A stretch of 37,284 bases of DNA from Lachnospiraceae bacterium (GTDB lineage Bacteria; Bacillota; Clostridia; Lachnospirales; Lachnospiraceae), in NCBI GenBank assembly GCA_024681775.1, contig JAILAF010000051.1, forward strand, positions 1 through 37,284. Reading direction: 5' to 3'. The notes under the pieces are model-generated. The model was given only the letters and a program-made list of their open reading frames with translations. It ran no database searches and had not been told where the DNA came from. Numbering within the stretch: the stretch's first letter is position 1; each line of letters opens with the position of its first letter. Below are positions 25,750 to 32,880 of the stretch, in pieces. The position numbers and the translations under genes were made by a program.

Positions 25750-25780
25750 GCGGGCGGCTGAGGCTGCCCGCTCCTTTTCG
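25750..25780 (+). terminator. Rho-independent terminator after the transporter
   Basis: GCGGGCGGC / GCTGCCCGC stem (one G-T pair) with a TGAG loop, then TCCTTTTCG. Confidence 0.8.
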
Positions 25781-25802
25781 CTACGCTTTCTTTTCGCATT
25801 TG

Positions 25803-25811
25803 TGGTAAACT
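25803..25811 (+). promoter_or_regulatory. possible extended -10 promoter before the lipoprotein gene
   Basis: TGGTAAACT has the extended -10 form also seen in three other promoters of this window. No clear -35. The leader to the ATG at 25900 would be about 80 nt. Confidence 0.4.
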
Positions 25812-25899
25812 GTATTTGACGCGGGAGAGAGCGTGCGCGTTGGTGCGCGGCTTCCTGCGGAACTGACCGGTAATAGCTTCATTGACATGGGAGAATGTT

Positions 25900-27690
25900 A
25901 TGAGAAAGAAAATGCTACTGGGAAAGAAAACGCTGGCAGCGCTACTGGCCGTAACACTGCTGCTGTCCATGACGGGATGCGGAAAGAAAGGAGCTCAGCA
26001 GACGGCTCCTGACAACTCTGTCACAACTACCGCACAGCAGCCGGAAAGCAACGGGGCAGATGCCCAGGTGGATACGGGCGCAGCAGGAGAGGATGCAGGC
26101 ACCTCCGGAGACGCTGCTGCGGATACCGCTGAGAAGCCGCAGTTATCTATGGAGATCCGTTCCCACTACCTCCGGACCGCAGAGGAATTCTCCACCCCGA
26201 ATGAGGAGATGATCCCCTACGCCTATGTGCTCTACCAGACCCTCGAGCCTTCCGGGGAGACGGCAGAGGCCTATCCGGAGCTGGCAGCAGCCCTGACGGA
26301 TTACAACAACGGCGCGGATGAGATGGCCATGAGCACGCTGGTGGACGGCGCTTCCCTGATGGAAGAGTACCTGGGCTACGAAGCCCAGATGTACGGCTCC
26401 AACGAGCGCTGTGATAACCTGACCATCCACAGGGCGGACAGCAGGCTCTTCAGCTTTGAGGTTTCTTCCGAGAGCTGGTTCAACGGACCTCATCCCAATA
26501 CCATATTCAACTCCTTTAACTACGATCCGCAGACCGGAGATTTCCTGCAGATCCGGGATGTGATGTCCCATCCGGAAGAGCTCCCGGAGATGATCTTTGA
26601 TCACCTGGAATGGCTGGATGATACGTATGTTTTTGAAGAAGAAGAAAACATCCGGATGAAGGAGCGCATCAGGGAGTATGTGGCGGATGACGTTCTTTGC
26701 TGGACCGTGGACGAGAAGGGCATCGCTGTCACGTTTGATGCCTATGCGCTGCAGTTTTACGCCTTTGGTCCCATGTGGTCGGTTCTGACCTTTGAGGACT
26801 ATCCGGATCTGCTCCTGCCGCAGTATGTCTGCGACGAAGAAACAGCCCCCTTCGAGGACCGTTTTGTCGTTGCGGAAGCCCCCGAGGAGATTTTTGAACT
26901 GCAGGAACTGTATGCGCTTTACGGCAATCCAAACGAGGCTTATGAAGGCAGCGGGGATGCGCAGGAAGCTTACTATCTGGTGGAGAATCACGGCTGGGAG
27001 GCCTACATCAGCGATGCTGCCGACAGGTCAAAGCCCGATTCCCCCATCACATTAAAGCAAAGCTCCAAAGAGGCCATTGATTTTGCGGAGAACTGGGCGT
27101 CCGCCCATGACCTGTCCCTGCCCGTTACCGTATATCAATATCCGAACTTTACGGACGGGATCTATGAATATGAAGTGACCAACGAAGAGGAAACCTGCAT
27201 TATGGTGCGGGTGCGTAACGCCGTCACGGGAGAGTACATCGGGGAATATGATTTCTCGGAATATCTGAATCCCCCGGACACCGATTACAATGACCTGTTC
27301 TGGGATGTGACCCAGACACGGATCCTGAACTGCCAGGCCATGGGAGGTATCCTCTATGTCTCCATCGGCCACAGGACCTATGCTTCGGCCCAGCCCCACA
27401 AGGCTTATATCGTGGCGGTGGATATGCAGGACGGTTCGTTGCTCTGGCGGAGTGCAGAGCTCCTGTCCAACGCCTACAACATCGTCCTGACCACGGATAC
27501 CATTCTCTGCGGGTACGGCTTTACCAATGAGCCGGATTATCTGTATGTCCTGAACCGCAGGACCGGCGAGGTCTATGACTCCTACAAGGTGGACAGCAAG
27601 ATCGACTACATCCTTTTTGATCCGGAGGCCTACACGGTACGGATCTTCACCTACAATTACACCTACCTCTTTGATATGATCGACAAATAA
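25900..27690 (+). CDS. lipoprotein with DUF3298-like and beta-propeller-like domains
   Basis: 596 residues. The N-terminus is a lipoprotein signal ending in MTGC with the cysteine at 27 (CGKKGAQQ follows), then a Thr/Gln/Ala-rich linker to about 80. Residues about 83-310 resemble DUF3298/RsiV-type extracytoplasmic domains: FNGPHPNTIFNSFNYDPQTGDFLQIRDVM is the signature stretch. The C-terminal 130 residues (GILYVSIGHRTYAS..., AYIVAVDMQDGSLLW, YLYVLNRRTGEVYDSYKVD) resemble PQQ-type propeller blades. The combination suggests an extracellular sensing or scaffold lipoprotein; no enzyme is claimed. I chose the ATG at 25900 (GGGAGA 5 bp upstream) over an in-frame TTG at 25882. It is monocistronic and ends at a bidirectional terminator. 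Confidence 0.85.
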   Translation: MRKKMLLGKKTLAALLAVTLLLSMTGCGKKGAQQTAPDNSVTTTAQQPESNGADAQVDTGAAGEDAGTSGDAAADTAEKPQLSMEIRSHYLRTAEEFSTPNEEMIPYAYVLYQTLEPSGETAEAYPELAAALTDYNNGADEMAMSTLVDGASLMEEYLGYEAQMYGSNERCDNLTIHRADSRLFSFEVSSESWFNGPHPNTIFNSFNYDPQTGDFLQIRDVMSHPEELPEMIFDHLEWLDDTYVFEEEENIRMKERIREYVADDVLCWTVDEKGIAVTFDAYALQFYAFGPMWSVLTFEDYPDLLLPQYVCDEETAPFEDRFVVAEAPEEIFELQELYALYGNPNEAYEGSGDAQEAYYLVENHGWEAYISDAADRSKPDSPITLKQSSKEAIDFAENWASAHDLSLPVTVYQYPNFTDGIYEYEVTNEEETCIMVRVRNAVTGEYIGEYDFSEYLNPPDTDYNDLFWDVTQTRILNCQAMGGILYVSIGHRTYASAQPHKAYIVAVDMQDGSLLWRSAELLSNAYNIVLTTDTILCGYGFTNEPDYLYVLNRRTGEVYDSYKVDSKIDYILFDPEAYTVRIFTYNYTYLFDMIDK

Positions 27691-27715
27691 ACGGTCGGCA
27701 TTGGAAGACGGGCAT

Positions 27716-27753
27716 AAAAAATCCGTGATCGATACTTCGGTCACGGATTTTTT
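27716..27753. terminator. bidirectional Rho-independent terminator
   Basis: AAAAAATCCGTGA / TCACGGATTTTTT is a perfect 13-bp stem with A-run and T-run on both sides, so it works for both converging transcripts (lipoprotein gene on plus, small membrane protein gene on minus). Confidence 0.93.
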
Positions 27754-27787
27754 CATGGGCATAAGTTTTTGATGTTCCCGGGATCGG

Positions 27788-28108
27788 TTATTCCTTTGGT
27801 TCCCCGGGCGCCTGCGCATCTTCCGGCTCCGGGGGCGGCATCACGGGATCGCCGATGGTGCGCTTGCCCCGGTTTCTGTCGATGAGGAAAATGGTGATCC
27901 AGGTCATCAGCGGCACCGCCACGGTGGCATAGAGGCAGAGGGCAAATAGTTTGCTCCCGGCAGTGGGATCAAAGAGCGCGGCAAAGAGCGTGATCAGATA
28001 CATGGCCACCAGCAAAACAACGACCAGGAGGGCGGCGATGCGCTTGGGGGTCATCTTTTTTGCTTCCTTGTTGCTTTTGGTTTCTTTCATTTCCGACATG
28101 TTCGTCAT
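27788..28108 (-). CDS. small two-TM membrane protein, 106 aa
   Basis: A lysine-rich N-terminus (about 1-23) is followed by TM helices at about 25-46 (IAALLVVVLLVAMYLITLFAAL) and 54-76 (LFALCLYATVAVPLMTWITIFLI) and a proline/acid-rich tail (PPPEPEDAQAPGEPKE). The start is uncertain: AAAGGAG is 2 bp from the first ATG and 11 bp from the second, three codons later. It lies 7 bp downstream of the glycosyltransferase gene on the same strand and is probably co-transcribed. No family is recognised. Confidence 0.75.
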   Translation of the reverse strand: MTNMSEMKETKSNKEAKKMTPKRIAALLVVVLLVAMYLITLFAALFDPTAGSKLFALCLYATVAVPLMTWITIFLIDRNRGKRTIGDPVMPPPEPEDAQAPGEPKE

Positions 28109-28115
28109 TTCTCCT

Positions 28116-29861
28116 TTAATTCCCTCCGGTCAGAGAGGGGTAATAATACAGATCACATTCCGGGAAGGACTGTCTGACAAAGCCGGATGCCAGCAGTTCA
28201 TCGCACAGCTCCGGGAAGAGCCCGGGTTTAAAGACATAACAGGCAGTGTTGTCAACGCCGCCCACGGAAGCGAAGGTGATGTTCCGGAAGGAAGCGGTGG
28301 TGTGATAGGCAAAATCGGAAGGATCCTCGATCTCGTAGGGGCTCACTTCCGTGGTCAGAAGGTACCCGATGGGCGGGTCGCTGCAGTAGACGGTCTCCGC
28401 GGGAACGCCGGCTCTTTCGATGAACCGGAAGGCGGGAGACATATCGCTCACGAAATATTCCTGCAGTTCGCCGGACTCCCGGAAGGTGCCGAAGTAGAAG
28501 GCTGCAAAGCGGATCCCGTAAGCCAGGTACAGGCAGGAGATACACCCCAGCGTACCGAGGAGAACGCGCTTCCTGATCTTGCTTCGCCGCCCTTCGTCCT
28601 CCCACGCCTTCGGAAAGTATTTTTGCATCACCGGCCCCGCAATGAGCGGCAGTCCCTCTACCGCCTCCGTGATGAGAAAGGCCGCTGCAAAAAAGGCGGG
28701 ATTTAAGGTGTAGGTCAGGGCGTTGATGCAGTACTCAAAGGAAACCACCGCAAGGAACCACAGCGTGATGAGGGGCCGCAGAAGTTCGGGAGACGGCTTC
28801 TTTGAAATCTCCTGCATGCCTGTGTTATCCAGGTTTCCCGGTCTGCGGGACGCTTTGTCCGGCCTGCCGCCACCCCGCTTCAGGTTTTCCATGAGCCGTA
28901 CCAGCCCGCGGAAAAAACCCAGGGGCAGCAGGATCAGGGAAGGCTTTAAGAGATTGGGGAAGCCCGGCAGGGAATCGAAGGTCAGATCATCCCCCACCAG
29001 CAGTGCATCCTTCATCCGCAGGATCTTTTCCACGGTGGGCCGTCCGATTTCGGCCCCCCGGTAGCGGTCCAGCTTTGTCAGGGTGAAGATCCCAATCTTC
29101 ATCTCCGGCAGATCCGTCAGATTGATGACCTGGATCAGGAGCAGGGGCAGCGCCAGCAAAAAGAGGGGCACCGCCATACAGATCCATCCCTTCAGAGAAA
29201 AAGCCCGGATCCGCAGGAGATAGATGAGGGAAAGCAGCAAAAAGAGGGGCAGGATGATGTAGGAGAGTGCGTAGGAATAAAGCAGGATCCCACCGGCAAC
29301 CCCCGCCGCAAAGTATTTCAGGCAGACCTGCTTTTCGCTTTGCAGTGCATCCGTCAGGGCATCCAGGAATACTACCGACAGTCCCAGCATCAGGTTGCAG
29401 TCGTAGGCAAAACGGGAGCTCATCACGAAGTAGGGGCAGATAACGATCAAAAATGCCGTAAAAACGGTGTAAAAAGAATCCTTCCCGAAGAGTCTGTCCG
29501 AAAGCCGCACGCCCGCTGCCCACACCAGGACAGAGCCCAGAGCGGCAGGCAGCCGCAGCAGAAACTTGCTGTAGCCGAAGAGACGGAACAGACCTGCGCA
29601 GAGAAAGGCGTAGAGGCTGCTCTGGCCGGAGCCGTAATTGGTCAGGTAAAGGGGCCAGCTCTTCAGGTACCGGTCCACTCCGTAACGGGCGAGGCTCAGA
29701 GCATCGTACCCGGCGCCCGCTTCGTCGATGTGAAAGCCCGCGGGAAAGTCCGTGAGCCATGCGAAACGACTCATCAGCAGAGCGGAGAAAAGCACCGTCA
29801 GAAGAAGGATTTTGATCTCTTTTTTGTTGGTTGTCACAGAGGGAAATTGATTGTTTCTCAT
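28116..29861 (-). CDS. GT39-like membrane glycosyltransferase, 581 aa
   Basis: A polytopic membrane protein with about ten TM helices; the first is at about 17-36 (IKILLLTVLFSALLMSRFAW). Directly after it, FHIDEAGAGYDALSLARYGVDRY (about 43-65) holds the acidic DE motif in the first external loop, as in the PMT/ArnT-like (GT-C, GT39) fold, which transfers sugars from polyprenyl-phosphate donors. The C-terminal 110 residues form a soluble extracytoplasmic domain (FVSDMSPAFRFIERAGVPAETVYC). Acceptor and sugar are unknown. Upstream of the ATG there is no Shine-Dalgarno site; a -10 ends 6 bp before the start, so the transcript may be leaderless. The gene is transcribed away from the DUF2974/ATP synthase operon. 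Confidence 0.85.
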   Translation of the reverse strand: MRNNQFPSVTTNKKEIKILLLTVLFSALLMSRFAWLTDFPAGFHIDEAGAGYDALSLARYGVDRYLKSWPLYLTNYGSGQSSLYAFLCAGLFRLFGYSKFLLRLPAALGSVLVWAAGVRLSDRLFGKDSFYTVFTAFLIVICPYFVMSSRFAYDCNLMLGLSVVFLDALTDALQSEKQVCLKYFAAGVAGGILLYSYALSYIILPLFLLLSLIYLLRIRAFSLKGWICMAVPLFLLALPLLLIQVINLTDLPEMKIGIFTLTKLDRYRGAEIGRPTVEKILRMKDALLVGDDLTFDSLPGFPNLLKPSLILLPLGFFRGLVRLMENLKRGGGRPDKASRRPGNLDNTGMQEISKKPSPELLRPLITLWFLAVVSFEYCINALTYTLNPAFFAAAFLITEAVEGLPLIAGPVMQKYFPKAWEDEGRRSKIRKRVLLGTLGCISCLYLAYGIRFAAFYFGTFRESGELQEYFVSDMSPAFRFIERAGVPAETVYCSDPPIGYLLTTEVSPYEIEDPSDFAYHTTASFRNITFASVGGVDNTACYVFKPGLFPELCDELLASGFVRQSFPECDLYYYPSLTGGN

Positions 29862-29867
29862 GGGTAC

Positions 29868-29876
29868 ATATTACCA
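29868..29876 (-). promoter_or_regulatory. extended -10 next to the glycosyltransferase start
   Basis: On the minus strand TGGTAATAT ends 6 bp before the ATG at 29861. The expected transcription start would be at or beside the A of that ATG, with no ribosome binding site between. Confidence 0.45.
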
Positions 29877-29880
29877 TATA

Positions 29881-30011
29881 TGTGGGATAACAGACAGAAT
29901 GTCTGTTATCGGGAAGGAAAAAAGTTCTTTCCTTGTGAAATGTGGTATAACAGACATAAAGTCTGTTATCGAGGAGGATATGCGTTTTACGCTTGCAAAA
30001 TGTGGTATAAT
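29881..30011 (+). repeat. 60-bp tandem repeat with dyads and -10-like elements
   Basis: Units start at 29881, 29941 and (partial) 30001. Each starts TGTGG(G/T)ATAA. In the first two units a dyad follows: GATAACAGACA / TGTCTGTTATC (29886-29910, perfect 11-bp arms) and ATAACAGAC / GTCTGTTAT (29947-29969). The third unit has TATAAT instead of the dyad start and acts as the promoter. The second halves differ but each can form a small hairpin (AAGGAAA/TTTCCTT in unit 1; GCGT/ACGC in unit 2). The repeat fills the 184-bp divergent intergenic space 29862-30045. Confidence 0.85.
30003..30011 (+). promoter_or_regulatory. extended -10 promoter of the DUF2974-atp operon
   Basis: TGGTATAAT is a perfect extended -10 within the last, partial repeat unit; the -35 region (CGTTTT at 17 bp) is poor. 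The leader to the ATG at 30046 is about 28 nt and contains AGAGGA at 7 bp from the start. Confidence 0.7.
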
Positions 30012-30045
30012 GTAGTGCGAATTCGACCGATCAGAGGAACTTGTT

Positions 30046-31392
30046 ATGGAAGGTAGCATTATCGAATACATCAGGGATTACGGCGGGCAGAGCTTTTCGG
30101 AGCGCCCCTTTTGCGACGTGGACGCCCTGGTGCTGAGCCAGTTCTGCTATCTGAAGTTTGACGGGCTGGTGCCGGGCCCCGATGAAGACCGGGACATCGC
30201 CCTGCAGGACCTGCCGGAGAGCCCGGAATACGAATCCCTTTTCTCGGATATCCGCTATGAAAAATCCAACCGTCCCCTGCTGCAGGAGCTCCTGCAAAGC
30301 AGGCGCTTCGGCGCTATGCGCCTGCGGGGGTATGTGAATCTGGTGGAGACGACGCCTCAGGTGCAGTTTTCCGCCATTACCTTTTTCCCGGACGGGGCAG
30401 ACATGTTCGTGGCTTTCCGGGGCACGGACGAAAACATGGTGGGCTGGAAGGAAGACTTCAACATGACCTTCATGGATGAGGTACCGGGCCAGCATCTGTC
30501 CGTGGAATACCTGGAAAAAGCAGCCACCTGGAGTAAGGAATCCTTCCTGGTGGGAGGCCATTCCAAAGGCGGGAACCTTTCGGTGTACAGCGCCATGAAC
30601 TGTTCTCCGGAAACGAGACAGCGGATCCGTAACATTTATTCCATGGACGGGCCGGGCTTCCGGGATGAAGTTCTGGAGGGCAGTGCCTACCTGGAAATCC
30701 GGGACCGGATCGTGAAGATCCTTCCGGAGTCCAGCATGGTGGGGATGCTGATGGAGTCGGACTCCAATTACAGCGTCATTAAGAGCAACAGCTTCGGCCT
30801 CACCCAGCACAATCCCTACACCTGGATGGTGGAAGGTACGGACTTTGTCCGGCGGGAGAAGGTGGACAGCAGAGTGCTGGCCCTGGACGATGCGGTGAAC
30901 GACTGGATCCTTGCCCAGGATAATGAGAGCAGAGAGTCCTTTGTGGATGCGGTCTACGGGATCTTTTCCTCCTGCGACGCGGACACGCTGATCGACTTTA
31001 ATGCCAGCAAATACCGGAACATGTCCCAGGTCCTTTCCTCCCTGCGGGGACTGGACGAGCAGACGGTAACGCTTCTGCGGCGGATCATCAAAAACCTGGT
31101 GGAACTGTCAGGTGCCTATATGAAAACGGAACTTTCCGATGAAGCGGCCACCGCCAGAGAGGATTTAAAACGCGGTGTGGAGCGCAGGAAGGAAGAAGTG
31201 ATCCGGGGCGCGGAACGCCGGAAGGAAGAAGTGATCCGGGAGGCGGAACGGATCCGGGAAGAGCGCACGGAAAAATCCGAGCGGAAAAAGGAAGAACGGG
31301 CGGAGAAAGCAAAGCGCAAAACAAAGCGTAAGGCTAAGAACGACGCGGAACAGAGCGGCACGGAAGAGAGCGCAGGCCCTGATAAGCAGTAA
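30046..31392 (+). CDS. DUF2974/Mbeg1-like alpha/beta-hydrolase, 448 aa
   Basis: The N-terminal 330 residues match the Mbeg1-like (DUF2974) lipase-fold family: SIIEYIRDYGGQSFSERPFCDVDALVLSQFCYLKFDG at the start, then VAFRGTDENMVGWKEDFNM (about 124-142) and GGHSKGGNLSVYSAMN (nucleophile Ser173 in GHSKGG). Residues about 370-448 form a highly charged, probably helical tail with an 11-residue repeat (RRKEEVIRxAE) and a Lys/Arg-rich end. No signal peptide or TM helix. The gene takes the place at the head of the ATP synthase genes where atpI often sits, only 14 bp before atpB, so it should be co-transcribed. Substrate and link with ATP synthase are unknown. Confidence 0.85.
   Translation: MEGSIIEYIRDYGGQSFSERPFCDVDALVLSQFCYLKFDGLVPGPDEDRDIALQDLPESPEYESLFSDIRYEKSNRPLLQELLQSRRFGAMRLRGYVNLVETTPQVQFSAITFFPDGADMFVAFRGTDENMVGWKEDFNMTFMDEVPGQHLSVEYLEKAATWSKESFLVGGHSKGGNLSVYSAMNCSPETRQRIRNIYSMDGPGFRDEVLEGSAYLEIRDRIVKILPESSMVGMLMESDSNYSVIKSNSFGLTQHNPYTWMVEGTDFVRREKVDSRVLALDDAVNDWILAQDNESRESFVDAVYGIFSSCDADTLIDFNASKYRNMSQVLSSLRGLDEQTVTLLRRIIKNLVELSGAYMKTELSDEAATAREDLKRGVERRKEEVIRGAERRKEEVIREAERIREERTEKSERKKEERAEKAKRKTKRKAKNDAEQSGTEESAGPDKQ
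31183..31248 (+). repeat. 33-bp tandem repeat within the DUF2974 gene
   Basis: Two copies (31183-31215 and 31216-31248) share the core GGAAGGAAGAAGTGATCCGG and encode RRKEEVIRGAE and RRKEEVIREAE in the charged tail. The repeat keeps the reading frame. Confidence 0.85.
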
Positions 31393-31406
31393 AGGAACAA
31401 AACATT

Positions 31407-32096
31407 ATGGAACGGATTGCGGAAGAATTGATGGCCCAATTGAATGCGGACACAGCCTTCACGATCCGGCTGGGAGGACTGGAGATCCCCGTTGCGGAAT
31501 CTACCGTCATCAGCTGGGTGGTGATCGGGATCGTGTTGATCCTGTGTCTCATCCTGACGGCCGACCTTAAGGTCAAGAACATCTCCAAACGCCAGGCCCT
31601 GGCGGAACTCATCGTCACAAAGCTGCAGGGCATGGTGGAAGGCATGATCGGCGAGGAAGGAAAGGAATATATTCCCTATCTGGTGTCGGTGCTGATCTTC
31701 ATCGGATTTTCCAACATCATCGGCATCTTCGGGATGAAACCTCCCACCAAGGATATGAACGTCACGGCGGGACTGGCCATCATGAGCATTGTGCTGGTGC
31801 AGATCGCTTCAATCCGGAAAAAGCGGGTGAAGGGATGGCTGAAGAGCTTTGCACAGCCCATGGCGGTGGTGGCGCCCATCAACATCCTGGAGCTGGTGAT
31901 CAAGCCATTGTCCCTGTGTATGCGACTCTTTGGTAATGTGGTGGGTGCTTTCGTCATCATGGAACTGTTAAAGACCGTGGTACCCATTCTGGTGCCGACG
32001 GTATTCAGCCTGTATTTTGATCTCTTTGACGGACTGTTGCAGGCATATGTCTTTGTATTTTTGACCAGTATGTACATTCGTGAGGCCGTGGAGTAA
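31407..32096 (+). CDS. atpB: F-type ATP synthase subunit a
   Basis: Membrane subunit that forms the ion half-channels of the F0 sector. About five to six TM helices are visible. The essential stator arginine is R173 in KPLSLCMRLFGNVVGA (about 166-181), and the final helix has FDGLLQAYVFVFLTSMYI, with the conserved Gln/aromatic pattern. 229 residues is normal. AAAGGA lies 11 bp upstream of the ATG. It starts the ATP synthase genes a-c-b-alpha-gamma-beta-epsilon. Confidence 0.96.
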   Translation: MERIAEELMAQLNADTAFTIRLGGLEIPVAESTVISWVVIGIVLILCLILTADLKVKNISKRQALAELIVTKLQGMVEGMIGEEGKEYIPYLVSVLIFIGFSNIIGIFGMKPPTKDMNVTAGLAIMSIVLVQIASIRKKRVKGWLKSFAQPMAVVAPINILELVIKPLSLCMRLFGNVVGAFVIMELLKTVVPILVPTVFSLYFDLFDGLLQAYVFVFLTSMYIREAVE

Positions 32097-32134
32097 GCGG
32101 ACCTCGAAAAATCAATCAAACGGAGGAATGAATT

Positions 32135-32353
32135 ATGGTAGCACTTGGAGCGGGAATTGCGGCACTGTCATGTATCGGAGCAGGTTTGGGACTGGGCATC
32201 GCCACCAGCAAGGCTTGTGAAGCCTGTGCGAGACAGCCTGAGGCTGACGGCAAGATCATGCGTCTTTTGCTTTTGGGCGGCGCCCTTGCGGAGGCAACGG
32301 CTATTTACGGATTCGTTATCGGTATCCTGATCATTCTGTTTATGGGGGCATAA
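32135..32353 (+). CDS. atpE: F-type ATP synthase subunit c
   Basis: Two-helix hairpin of 72 residues that forms the rotor ring. The polar loop is ARQPEADGK, and the ion-binding carboxylate is E53 in [13 protein letters not shown]. The residues that ligand sodium in known Na+ rings (Gln in helix 1, Ser after the Glu) are replaced by Leu ([10 protein letters not shown]) and Ala, so proton coupling is more likely, though the following Thr is retained. The start ATG has GGAGGAATGAATT upstream, 38 bp after atpB. Confidence 0.97.
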   Translation: MVALGAGIAALSCIGAGLGLGIATSKACEACARQPEADGKIMRLLLLGGALAEATAIYGFVIGILIILFMGA

Positions 32354-32358
32354 AACCT

Positions 32359-32853
32359 ATGCTGAGATTTGACATCAACTTATTGTTCACGGTGATCAAT
32401 GTCCTGATCCTCTTTTTCGTGGTATGGCGTTTTCTCTTAAAGCCCATCAACAAGATCCTGGATCAGCGCAAGGCTGAAGTGGAAAAGCAGTATGCCGACG
32501 CGGACGAAGCGAAGGAACTGGCAGAGCGGGCCAAGGAAAGCTATGAGAAGGGCCTTGCGGACATGGGACAGGAGCGTTCCCGCCTCATGAGCGAGAGCCA
32601 GGCCAAGGCCAGCAGAGAATACGAGAACATCATCGCCACCGCCCGGAGCGAAGCGGAGACCATCCTCTCCAACGCCCGGATCAACGGCGAAGAGGAAAAG
32701 CGCCGCCGCATCAAGCAGGCCAGCGAGGAGATCGCCGTGCTGGTAACGGAGGGTACCGCCAAACTGGTGGCTTCCAAGGACAGCGCGGAGAACGACAAAG
32801 AACTGCTGGATGAATTCCTGAGAAGAGCCACGGAGGACAATGCCACGGAGTAA
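32359..32853 (+). CDS. atpF: F-type ATP synthase subunit b
   Basis: Peripheral stalk subunit with one TM helix at about 6-26 (INLLFTVINVLILFFVVWRFLLKPI) and a long amphipathic, coiled-coil cytoplasmic helix rich in Ala, Glu and Arg. 164 residues is the usual length. Its C-terminus normally docks on the C-terminal domain of delta, which here is fused to alpha encoded by the next gene. The gene starts 5 bp after atpE, and only 27 bp separate its stop from the alpha start, so no separate delta gene fits between them. Confidence 0.94.
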   Translation: MLRFDINLLFTVINVLILFFVVWRFLLKPINKILDQRKAEVEKQYADADEAKELAERAKESYEKGLADMGQERSRLMSESQAKASREYENIIATARSEAETILSNARINGEEEKRRRIKQASEEIAVLVTEGTAKLVASKDSAENDKELLDEFLRRATEDNATE

Positions 32854-32880
32854 CGGCATCCTTCGGAAAGGATATGAATC

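Noticed and set aside
24150-25970. 606-codon open frame on the minus strand
   Set aside because: Antisense to the binding-protein gene and the start of the lipoprotein gene; crosses a terminator and two promoter regions.
29980-30015. small frame with GAGGAGG and an ATG inside the 60-bp repeat (MRFTLAKCGIM)
   Set aside because: Spacing from SD to ATG is only 2 bp, there is no counterpart in the first repeat unit, and the frame lies over the promoter of the next gene.
29340-30056. long plus-strand open frame ending in the repeat
   Set aside because: Most of it is antisense to the glycosyltransferase gene; the end is only the readable repeat, without a start or ribosome site of its own.
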